Below are positions 7,803-15,270 of a stretch of 33,890 bases of DNA, piece by piece. The stretch covers positions 1-33,890 of the forward strand of contig NZ_CAKQFJ010000022.1 in NCBI RefSeq assembly GCF_934230905.1, read 5' to 3'. This DNA comes from an uncultured Veillonella sp. GTDB taxonomy: Bacteria > Bacillota > Negativicutes > Veillonellales > Veillonellaceae. Within the stretch, counting starts at the first letter, position 1; every line of letters starts with the position of its first letter. Position numbers and translations under genes: made by a program. Under the pieces are notes generated by a model, which saw only the letters and a program-made list of their open reading frames with translations, was not told where the DNA came from and made no database searches.

Positions 7803-8984
7803 ATGCAATTAATTATAAATATTGTGTTTCTCGTGGTGCTAGCCATAGCCTTTTTAGGCTTTTGGGGATTGTACCTGTATTTATGGAAACCGAAAAAACT
7901 ATGGCCTGCGTGGCTAGCCTATATTTTGGTAGTCGCTGGTTGGTTTTGCGCGGTGCGGTATTATTTTCTATACCAAGTTAACCTATACGGAACACCCTGG
8001 TACGAATGGCTTAACCTATTTAGAACGGAAAGCTATGGCATAGTATTCGCCATATTCTTGTGTATACCAGTTTTCATTGTATTGGCCTTACTCTATGCAC
8101 TGGTAAACCGCATCTCCCATAAGGTTCCCGTCGAAGAGCGGAGAGGTCGCCGTGCCTTCTTTAGAACCGTAGGCACTCTTGTACCTTTGGCTGCTATGGG
8201 TGGTGCTGGCTATGCTGCCTATGAAGGTCAACGAGAAATCGTTGTGACCCATGAAAGCTTTGGTTATACTAATCTACCGCCAGGACTTGCAGATTACAAG
8301 ATTGTGCAACTCAGTGATATCCATATTGGGCCAAGCATCGACCTAGATGACTTTGACGAAATTTTGCGATTAGCACTATTAGAACACCCAAATCGCGTTG
8401 TCATTACCGGTGATCTTATCGATAAGATACAATGGTTACCTGAAGTCTGTGATCGCTTAAAGGTATTTGCAAAACAAATTCCAGATGGTGTAGACTATAT
8501 CCTTGGTAATCATGAATTCCATCATGATGTCAATAAAATCGTCGATGATATTAAAACAAAAACGCCATTAAACGTACTGATTAATGACAACATCCAAATC
8601 ATGGGTGGTAAACAACCTGTCTATATTGCTGGCGTATCCTATGACAATGAACGGCGTAGAGAAAACCGTGAAGCCATGATTGATAAGGCCTTGTCTGGAA
8701 TCCCTAATAATGCCTTTGTTATTTTGTTGGCTCACCATCCAGAATTCTTTGATGAAGCTATCGAACGCAATGTGCCATTAACCTTGTCCGGGCATACCCA
8801 TGGTGGACAAATTATCCTCTTTGGCATGCCTTGGGTACCGATTGGTACACCATATGTAAAAGGACGCTATACAGAGAAAAATAGCGTATGTTACGTAAAT
8901 AATGGATCTGGACACTGGTTCCCTATTCGAATTAATTGTCCACGAGAAATTACGGTTATAACGTTTTTCGACGGTGTAGCTTAG
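7803..8984 (+). CDS. Membrane-anchored calcineurin-like phosphoesterase, YkuE/YaeI-like, 393 aa
   Basis: The N-terminal third is hydrophobic, with about three membrane segments (residues 3-27, 32-57 and 77-104). A basic RRGRRAFFRTVG motif and a further hydrophobic stretch follow (about 116-142); this RRxFF pattern resembles a twin-arginine signal. The catalytic domain starts near residue 165 and carries SDIHIG, TGDLIDK, GNHEFH, LAHHPEFF and GHTHGGQ, the full dimetal set. The best matches by motif are the YkuE/YaeI-type enzymes; B. subtilis YkuE is a Tat-exported phosphoesterase acting at the cell wall, and YaeI acts on UDP-diacylglucosamine. I infer an extracytoplasmic active site; the substrate is open. 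AGGAG lies a few bases before the ATG. Confidence 0.85.
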   Translation: MQLIINIVFLVVLAIAFLGFWGLYLYLWKPKKLWPAWLAYILVVAGWFCAVRYYFLYQVNLYGTPWYEWLNLFRTESYGIVFAIFLCIPVFIVLALLYALVNRISHKVPVEERRGRRAFFRTVGTLVPLAAMGGAGYAAYEGQREIVVTHESFGYTNLPPGLADYKIVQLSDIHIGPSIDLDDFDEILRLALLEHPNRVVITGDLIDKIQWLPEVCDRLKVFAKQIPDGVDYILGNHEFHHDVNKIVDDIKTKTPLNVLINDNIQIMGGKQPVYIAGVSYDNERRRENREAMIDKALSGIPNNAFVILLAHHPEFFDEAIERNVPLTLSGHTHGGQIILFGMPWVPIGTPYVKGRYTEKNSVCYVNNGSGHWFPIRINCPREITVITFFDGVA

Positions 8985-9039
8985 GCAGTGGCTTTGCTAT
9001 ATTAATAGCTATAAAACTTATAAGATATTAGAACTAAAT

Positions 9040-9102
9040 AGGACGCTATAGTCTAATCTTCAGTAGTATATACTGAAGGATTTAGAACTATAGCGTCCTT
9101 TT
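9040..9102. terminator. Nested long hairpin, bidirectional terminator
   Basis: An outer stem AGGACGCTATAG (9040-9051) / CTATAGCGTCCT (9088-9099) encloses an inner perfect stem CTTCAGTA (9058-9065) / TACTGAAG (9071-9078). TTTT follows on the plus strand. It lies between the convergent phosphoesterase and fumarase genes. Confidence 0.8.
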
Positions 9103-9164
9103 ATATTCCGTTCATTTGAGGTATAAGAGGATGTTATAGATATGTTAAAGAGATGCGAGCGGTT

Positions 9165-10520
9165 CTATTTCATGCGAACTGCTTCGGCAAATTCGTCTTC
9201 GGTCATGAGTTTTTCTTCCAAGATGATTTCTTTGATAGAGCAACCGCGTTTGTACGCTTCTTTTACGACCTTAGCACTCTTGTCGTAGCCGATGTATGGT
9301 GTTAAGGAGGTAGCAATCATAAGTGATTGTTCTACGAAGAATTTAAGCTTTTCCGGTACAAATTCTACACCGTCGATGCAGTGTGTAGTGAAGGAATTCA
9401 TCGCATCTGCGAGGAGACGACAGCTTTCAACAAAATCATAGATCATGATAGGCATGTACACGTTCAATTGGAACGCACCGCTGCCTGCACAAAGTGTCAT
9501 GGTTGTGTTGATGCCGAATACTTGGGCACATACCATAGCAAGGGCTTCACATTGCGTAGGATTAACCTTACCTGGCATGATGGACGAGCCTGGTTCGTTT
9601 TCAGGTAGATGCCATTCGCCATAGCCACAGCGAGGACCAGAGCCTAAGAAACGGACATCGTTCGCGATTTTGAATAATGTAGTAGCCAATGTATTAAGGG
9701 CGCCATGAGCCATCATGAAAGCATCTTTGAGGGATAGGCCTTGGAATTTGTTATTCTTAACGCGGAATGGAGCGCCTGTTACCTCTGGCAATACAGTTTC
9801 CATAACGTCTAGATATCCCTTAGGTGTGTTCACACCTGTACCAACGGCAGTACCGCCAAGGGCAACGTCGAGTAGGTAATCAGCGTTTTGAAGGAGCATA
9901 GTTTTTGCCGTTTTTAGGCCATCTACAAAGGCGCTAATTTCTTGGTCTACCATGATGAACGTAGCATCTTGTAGGTGCGTACGACCAACCTTTTGCAAGC
10001 CTTTACCTTTTTCTTGCAATTTTTCGAAGGATTTAATAAGGCCGTCCAATGCAGGAATTACGCGTTTTGTAATTTCAAAGTACCCGCAGATATGCATTGC
10101 TGTTGGGAATGTATCGTTTGTACTTTGGCCGCGGTTTACATCGTCGTTAGGATGGAGCGGGTTGTTTTCATCTAACTGTTTAGCCCGGTGAGCGATTACC
10201 TCGTTCACATTCATGTTTGTTTGTGTGCCAGAACCTGTTTGGAATACGGTTAATGGGAATTCATCATCCCATTTGCCGTCCACGATTTCATCTACTACTT
10301 GAGCGATGAGTTTCGCTTTTTCCTCAGTTACTGCGCCACATTTTGCATTGGTTAAAGCACATGCTTTTTTGACAAGCGCAAGCGCTTTGATTTGTTCAAT
10401 AGGGATGCGGTGGTCACCGATCTTAAAGTTATTGAACGAGCGTTGCGTTTGAGGTCCGTAAATTCGTTTAGCGTCGACTTCGACTGGTCCCATTGAATCA
10501 TATTCAATTCTTGTTTCCAT
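9165..10520 (-). CDS. fumC: Class II fumarate hydratase, 451 aa
   Basis: Fumarase C interconverts fumarate and malate and would serve the succinate-propionate pathway in a lactate fermenter. The superfamily signature GSSIMPGKVN is at residues 311-320 with the catalytic Ser (S312). TGSGTQTNMNVNEV (about 95-108), GRTHLQDAT (H182) and GTAVGTGVNTP (about 223-233) are typical of fumarase rather than aspartase. The reading frame extends upstream to 10547, but AAGGAGG lies inside that extension, 8-9 nt before the ATG at 10520, so the start is 10520. The gene is divergent from the OPT transporter gene and convergent with the upstream phosphoesterase gene. Confidence 0.95.
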   Translation of the reverse strand: METRIEYDSMGPVEVDAKRIYGPQTQRSFNNFKIGDHRIPIEQIKALALVKKACALTNAKCGAVTEEKAKLIAQVVDEIVDGKWDDEFPLTVFQTGSGTQTNMNVNEVIAHRAKQLDENNPLHPNDDVNRGQSTNDTFPTAMHICGYFEITKRVIPALDGLIKSFEKLQEKGKGLQKVGRTHLQDATFIMVDQEISAFVDGLKTAKTMLLQNADYLLDVALGGTAVGTGVNTPKGYLDVMETVLPEVTGAPFRVKNNKFQGLSLKDAFMMAHGALNTLATTLFKIANDVRFLGSGPRCGYGEWHLPENEPGSSIMPGKVNPTQCEALAMVCAQVFGINTTMTLCAGSGAFQLNVYMPIMIYDFVESCRLLADAMNSFTTHCIDGVEFVPEKLKFFVEQSLMIATSLTPYIGYDKSAKVVKEAYKRGCSIKEIILEEKLMTEDEFAEAVRMK

Positions 10521-10672
10521 AATGTTTACAACCTCCTTAAAAGACATGCCGACCTTATCGTCGGTTCCTCTTTATTATATACAGAAAAACGGAAAAATAT
10601 AATAGAAAATGATAATAAATAACAATTAGATATAATTAACGGGGTATAATTACCTTTATACATAGTATTTTA

Positions 10673-10701
10673 TTGTCAACATTGCTTTAACACGATAAAA
10701 T
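10673..10701 (+). promoter_or_regulatory. Sigma-70-type promoter for the OPT transporter gene
   Basis: TTGTCA (10673-10678), a 17-nt spacer and TAAAAT (10696-10701) stand about 50 nt before the start at 10752. The complementary strand of the same -35 reads TTGACA (10679-10674), so a fumC-directed -35 may overlap it, although no good -10 is obvious on that strand. Confidence 0.65.
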
Positions 10702-10751
10702 GAATATAGCTTATAGTTAGTTTTATAATTTATAAGAGGAGGTAAGTACTT

Positions 10752-12833
10752 ATGAAACACGATTTTATGAGCCATGACCTTCACTTGCCGGAACTTACGT
10801 TGCGTGGGATGGTATTAGGGGCATTAATTACCTTAATATTTACGGCATCTAACGTATACTTAGGTTTGAAGGTCGGGTTGACATTCTCGTCATCCATCCC
10901 GGCGGCCATTATTTCAATGGCAATCTTACGTTTCTTCAAGGATTCTAATGTTCTTGAAAACAATATGGTACAAACGCAAGCATCTGCAGCTGGTACCTTA
11001 TCTGCAATTATTTTTATTTTGCCAGGTCTTTTAATGCTTGGTTATTGGCAAGGTTTTCCTTTCTGGCAAACATTTCTAATCTGTGCATGCGGTGGTTCTC
11101 TTGGTGTATTATTTACCATTCCATTGCGTCGTGCTATGGTAGTGAATAGTGACCTACCATATCCTGAAGGTCGTGCGGCAGCCGAAATTTTGAAGGTTGG
11201 ATCTCATAGTGGTGATGTAGCTCAATCTGGTTCTGGTATGAAAGATATCGTATCTGGTGGTGCTATAGCTGGTATTATTAGCCTTTGTGCTAACGGCTTT
11301 AAAGTTCTTGGTGACAGCATGAGTTTCTGGCTTCCTGTAGGTAGTAAAGGGATTACTCAAATTCCTTTAGGCTTTTCTACAGCGTTGTTAGGTGCTGGTT
11401 ATCTTATCGGTATCGCTTCTGGTATCGCTATCCTAGTAGGTGTTCTTATTGCATGGGCTGGTTTTGTACCATACTTAACTAACATGCTTGCACCAGATGG
11501 CGGTGCTACTGCTAAATTTGCTATGGCCGTTTGGAAATCAAAAGTTCGTTTTATCGGTGCTGGTGCTATTGGTATCGCAGCCATTTGGACATTGATTACC
11601 TTAATCAAACCTATTATTGAAGGCATGAAAATTTCTGTTAAATCTATGAATAGTAGTGCTGCTGAACGCCAAACTCATCGTATGGACACTGATATGAGTA
11701 CAAAGTCTGTATTGATCGTGCTCGCCATTATCCTTATTGGTTTGGTAATTACGTTCTGGGACTTCGTATCCGCTGTACCTATTAGTGCAGGCTTGATGTG
11801 GACTCTTGTCATAGTAGGTGTTATTGTAGCTTTGTTAATTGGTTTCTTTGTAGCCGCTGCATGTGGTTACATGGCAGGCCTTATCGGTACATCTGCATCT
11901 CCAATCTCTGGTATTGGTATCTTAGCAACAATTATTTCTTCTTTAGTGGTTTATTTCATCGCTTCTGAAAATAATTTGTTCGCTACAGAAGCAGGTGTTC
12001 AATTTGCTACAGCTATGGCTATCTTCATGACATCCGTAGTTATTGCTATTGCATCTATTTCTAACGATAACTTACAAGATTTGAAAACTGGTCAACTCGT
12101 TGGTGCTACACCTTGGCGTCAACAAATTGCATTGTTACTCGGTTCCGTAGCCGGTGCTGTTGCGATTGCTCCAGTTCTTAACTTGTTATATCAAGCATAT
12201 GGTTTCACCGGTGCGTTACCTCGTGCTGAAATGGATCCTAATGCAGCATTATCTGCTCCACAAGCAACATTGATGACTACAATTGCTCAAGGTATTTTCG
12301 ATTCTAGTATGGATTGGAATTATATCTTGATTGGTGTTTGTGTTGGTGTAGTAGCTATCATTGTTAACTTGATTCTTAAGAGTACAACTGCTTCCTTAAC
12401 ATTGCCTCCATTGGCTGTTGGTATGGGTATCTATTTACCTCCAACATTGGAAGTGCCTTTAATTGTTGGTTCTTTCATGAGCTATTTCGTAGGTCGTTAT
12501 CTCCTTGCTCGTGCTAAAATGCGTGCTGGAGAATTAGCTGAATACGATGTAGAACAATCTAATCGTCGTGGCGTTTTGTTTGCGTCCGGTTTGATTGTTG
12601 GTGAAAGCTTGATTGGTGTAATCATAGCTGTTATTATTGTATTGTCAGTTACAACTGGTGGTGGAGAATCTCCACTTCAATTAGTAGGTCCTGAATTTGA
12701 AAGTACAGCTGGTTGGTTAGGTCTACTTGCTTTCATTTTCGCTGCATTCTATCTAATTCGTCGTGTTGTAACTCACAAATTTGATAAAGCAGAAGCTCTT
12801 GCTATGAAGGCAGAGCAAGAACAAGCAAAGTAA
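10752..12833 (+). CDS. OPT-family oligopeptide transporter, 693 aa
   Basis: This is a polytopic membrane protein with about 14-16 hydrophobic segments across its length. The N-terminal block (ELTLRGMVLGALITLIF, then NVYLGLKVGLTFSSSIPAAI) and DLPYPEGRAAAEILKVG are characteristic of the bacterial OPT family, which imports peptides or metal-chelate compounds by proton symport. The length is usual for the family. AGGAGG lies about 8 nt before the ATG, and a good promoter stands upstream. The next gene, encoding a secreted DUF3298 protein, begins 10 bp after the stop and is likely co-transcribed. The substrate is not predictable from sequence. Confidence 0.92.
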   Translation: MKHDFMSHDLHLPELTLRGMVLGALITLIFTASNVYLGLKVGLTFSSSIPAAIISMAILRFFKDSNVLENNMVQTQASAAGTLSAIIFILPGLLMLGYWQGFPFWQTFLICACGGSLGVLFTIPLRRAMVVNSDLPYPEGRAAAEILKVGSHSGDVAQSGSGMKDIVSGGAIAGIISLCANGFKVLGDSMSFWLPVGSKGITQIPLGFSTALLGAGYLIGIASGIAILVGVLIAWAGFVPYLTNMLAPDGGATAKFAMAVWKSKVRFIGAGAIGIAAIWTLITLIKPIIEGMKISVKSMNSSAAERQTHRMDTDMSTKSVLIVLAIILIGLVITFWDFVSAVPISAGLMWTLVIVGVIVALLIGFFVAAACGYMAGLIGTSASPISGIGILATIISSLVVYFIASENNLFATEAGVQFATAMAIFMTSVVIAIASISNDNLQDLKTGQLVGATPWRQQIALLLGSVAGAVAIAPVLNLLYQAYGFTGALPRAEMDPNAALSAPQATLMTTIAQGIFDSSMDWNYILIGVCVGVVAIIVNLILKSTTASLTLPPLAVGMGIYLPPTLEVPLIVGSFMSYFVGRYLLARAKMRAGELAEYDVEQSNRRGVLFASGLIVGESLIGVIIAVIIVLSVTTGGGESPLQLVGPEFESTAGWLGLLAFIFAAFYLIRRVVTHKFDKAEALAMKAEQEQAK

Positions 12834-12843
12834 GAGGTTAACC

Positions 12844-13671
12844 ATGAAATTAAAACAGACTGTTCTCATCATGATGGCAGCCGCATTGCCACTCACATCT
12901 ATGGCCGCCGCTAGTGAAACGATTCCTGTCACAAAGGATACTGGTGCAGTAGTAGCACAGAATAATCGTTACGATGTGACATATCGTCTTTCTAGTACAG
13001 CTACGCCAGAACAAAATAAAAAAATGCGTTCTGTAGCGAATAAAACTGACCGTGGTACTATTGAAGTAGTAGCACCCAATGCAGATCGCTATATGGATCG
13101 TAAAGAGGTAGGTGTATCTCCTGTAGATGCAACTACAGATCATTTGAATCTCGTATTCCCAGAGGTTAAATCTGTTAGCCCTATCGTTGAAAAAGCTATT
13201 AATACAACGATTAAAAAATACGTTTCTAAGGTTCAAAATGACACTCAAAAAGTAAACGAAAAAGAATCCAATAAAACAAATGTCATCATGTATTATGATG
13301 TAAAAACAGATAAAAATGGTATCTTTAGCGTTTTAATTCATACCTATACAATGCGTGATGGTGATGCAAATGGTGTCAATTATGTAAAAGGCTTTACGTT
13401 CAATACTACAACGGGTCGTCAATTATCCTTGTATGATCTTGGTGGTTTGAATAAGAAGGAACTTGTTAATGCTATTAATAATAATCAACAAGTGAAAGAT
13501 GCAGTTGGTACGAATGCTACATTTGATAAGATGCCATCTGAGTTCTACACAACTGAAGATTATTCTGTAGTGATGATTCTTCAACAAGATGTGGATACAA
13601 ACCATAGTGCTGGTACCGTATATGTACCAGTTGGTAATTTGCGCGATCGTCAAAATGATGTAACTAAATAA
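12844..13671 (+). CDS. Secreted DUF3298/DUF4163 (RsiV/PdaC-like) protein, 275 aa
   Basis: An N-terminal signal peptide (MKLKQTVLIMMAAALPLTSMAAAS) predicts export. The C-terminal half contains a DUF3298-like pattern: LNLVFPEV at the start of the domain, an ISVLIHTYTMRDGDANG-type strand (here FSVLIHTYTMRDGDANG), and VKGFTFNTTTGRQLSLYDLGG. The same fold occurs in the anti-sigma factor RsiV and the deacetylase PdaC. No membrane anchor or catalytic deacetylase domain is present. AGAGGT precedes the ATG. It lies 10 bp behind the OPT transporter gene, so it could be an envelope accessory to it, but that is inference from position. Confidence 0.7.
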   Translation: MKLKQTVLIMMAAALPLTSMAAASETIPVTKDTGAVVAQNNRYDVTYRLSSTATPEQNKKMRSVANKTDRGTIEVVAPNADRYMDRKEVGVSPVDATTDHLNLVFPEVKSVSPIVEKAINTTIKKYVSKVQNDTQKVNEKESNKTNVIMYYDVKTDKNGIFSVLIHTYTMRDGDANGVNYVKGFTFNTTTGRQLSLYDLGGLNKKELVNAINNNQQVKDAVGTNATFDKMPSEFYTTEDYSVVMILQQDVDTNHSAGTVYVPVGNLRDRQNDVTK

Positions 13672-13695
13672 CAAAATTAACAAAACTAACAAAAC
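13669..13695 (+). repeat. Three tandem 9-bp repeats starting at a stop codon
   Basis: TAACAAAAT, TAACAAAAC and TAACAAAAC run head to tail from the stop codon of the DUF3298 gene. Confidence 0.7.
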
Positions 13696-13708
13696 TAACT
13701 ATATGTAT

Positions 13709-13741
13709 TTGTATTGTTAACAATACAAGGTGCATAGCACC
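13709..13741. repeat. 20-bp perfect palindrome followed by a small hairpin
   Basis: TTGTATTGTT at 13709-13718 is followed at once by its exact reverse complement (13719-13728). GGTGC-ATA-GCACC follows at 13729-13741. These lie in the 3' region between convergent genes, ahead of the main terminator; the role is unknown. Confidence 0.6.
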
Positions 13742-13794
13742 AAAAAAGGGTTAAACAGACTGTTTTATGTGGTATAGAACTTAATACTTAATAG

Positions 13795-13827
13795 AAATCC
13801 CCTCCGCAAATAAGCGGAGGGGATTTT
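13795..13827. terminator. Strong bidirectional terminator
   Basis: AAATCCCCTCCGC (13795-13807) and GCGGAGGGGATTT (13814-13826) form a perfect 13-bp stem with a 6-nt loop. T or A tracts on both sides suit both convergent units (the DUF3298 gene and the SLH gene). Confidence 0.9.
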
Positions 13828-13839
13828 CTATCTAACGGA

Positions 13840-15162
13840 TTATTTAGTTGGTTTTAATGGTAATGGAAATTGTATTGTTGTAGATGGCTTTTCCTCAGGC
13901 GGTGTTTGAACAATTACCTTTTTACCAAATTTCTTTTTAAATGCTTTTACTGTTCCATCTTGTACAGAATCAGCGGTGATAATTAAAACAGATGCATCAT
14001 CATTTGGTAGAATACTAATGATTTTACCTTTAGGTTCTTTGCTTTGATACATGGCTAATGCATCAGATTGGAAATCTTCTAATTGAGCTTGTGTTAATTT
14101 ACCTTGGCCTACAATTAATGCCATATTAAGTTGTGGATCATGGGCCTCAGATAAAGCGGTATTCACTGCATCAAATTGCTTTTTATCTACTACTGTAACG
14201 TGCAACTTACCTTCTTTCCAGAAAAGAGCACCAGCATTTCTGAATTGTGTAAAATCTTGGCCAAAGTGAAGGGCATGACTAATGATAGATGCTGTTTTTC
14301 GTTCTACTTGTTGGCGGTAGAGGGCATTATGAAATGCTAATGCTTGAGGTGTTTGTGTCATGCGATAGGAAATTTCAGCTGCTTCGGCACGAGTTACGTA
14401 TTTTTCAGGGTTAAACATCGTACCTGGTGCGTAATTGGTAAATCCTAAGTAGCCTAGTTCACGAACTGCATCTTGTGCCCAAGGAGCTACAAATTTTTGA
14501 TCGCCGTAGGCCACTTGATCCAGTACAGTTGGGTCATCAGTTGTATAACCTAAATAATGTAAATAGTTATCTGCTACAACAGCAAATTCTTGGCGAGACA
14601 TAAATTTTTCTGGTTTATAGGTTTCATCACCATAGCCAGAGATAATATTTTTTCGAGCTACTGATTCAATAGCTAGTGCAGACCAACGATCAGAGGTGAT
14701 ATCTTTAAAATGACTAGAAATAAATGCAGCTTCACCATCATCGGTAATATTGTTAAATAAAGAAGCCACTTCTTCACGTGTCATTGGTTGATTAGGGCGG
14801 AATGTACCATCAGCATAACCCTTCATCAATTTTGCCTTGGCTACTGCACTAATGGATTTAGCAGCCCAAAAGTCACTTGGTACATCAGAAAAAATGTAAG
14901 GTCGCACATCTTGTATGTTTTTTGGTGAGGTAACAACACCAGTACGTAACTGTTGGTTGACCACGGTATTATTTGTTCTAGCAGTAACTTGTGGTGTTGT
15001 AGTTGTGTTTACACTTGGTTGCGTTGCATTAGTTGTTGCATTGTGTGGCATTGTGTTCGCAGTGGAAACACTGGTTGGTGTTGCAGCCAACGCCATGCCG
15101 GATGTAGTAAGTAAAGCGGACAGGATGAGAGCCCGTAATGTGTGTGTTGTTAACTGTTGCAT
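13840..15162 (-). CDS. SLH-domain surface protein with a C-terminal domain shared with its neighbour, 440 aa
   Basis: A signal peptide (cleavage near GMALA-A, about residue 27) is followed by a Thr/Asn-rich segment. Three S-layer homology domains follow: FSDVPSDFWAAKSI...GYADGTFRP (about 90-135), FKDITSDRWSALAI...GYGDETYKP (about 150-195) and a more diverged one ending TMFNPEKYVTRAEAAEI (about 215-265). In Negativicutes, SLH domains bind polyamine-modified peptidoglycan and can tether the outer membrane. The C-terminal 110 or so residues (FRNAGALFWKEGKLHVTVVD to VKAFKKKFGKKVIVQT) align with the end of the adjacent SLH protein and are not recognised. A Pro-rich tail ends the protein. It lies downstream of the paralogue, separated by a terminator hairpin. 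Confidence 0.85.
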   Translation of the reverse strand: MQQLTTHTLRALILSALLTTSGMALAATPTSVSTANTMPHNATTNATQPSVNTTTTPQVTARTNNTVVNQQLRTGVVTSPKNIQDVRPYIFSDVPSDFWAAKSISAVAKAKLMKGYADGTFRPNQPMTREEVASLFNNITDDGEAAFISSHFKDITSDRWSALAIESVARKNIISGYGDETYKPEKFMSRQEFAVVADNYLHYLGYTTDDPTVLDQVAYGDQKFVAPWAQDAVRELGYLGFTNYAPGTMFNPEKYVTRAEAAEISYRMTQTPQALAFHNALYRQQVERKTASIISHALHFGQDFTQFRNAGALFWKEGKLHVTVVDKKQFDAVNTALSEAHDPQLNMALIVGQGKLTQAQLEDFQSDALAMYQSKEPKGKIISILPNDDASVLIITADSVQDGTVKAFKKKFGKKVIVQTPPEEKPSTTIQFPLPLKPTK

Positions 15163-15195
15163 ACATATCCTTCCTAATCATGTTGTGAATATACC

Positions 15196-15223
15196 AAAAA
15201 CAGCGTTAGAAAACGCTGTTTTT
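15196..15223 (-). terminator. Terminator between the two SLH genes
   Basis: AAAAACAGCGTT (15196-15207) and AACGCTGTTTTT (15212-15223) form a perfect 12-bp stem with a 4-nt loop. On the minus strand the stem ends in a T-run, so it should end or attenuate transcription of the upstream SLH gene before the 440-aa gene. Confidence 0.85.
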
Positions 15224-15270
15224 ATAGTTGTATTGGTACATAAATATATTAAAATTTTATCTCGTTGCTG

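Noticed and set aside
10521..10547. Nine-residue N-terminal extension of fumarase
   Set aside because: The fumC Shine-Dalgarno AAGGAGG lies inside it, so translation begins at 10520.
13669..13695. CRISPR array
   Set aside because: The repeats are 9 bp, contiguous and without spacers; no cas gene is present anywhere in the window.
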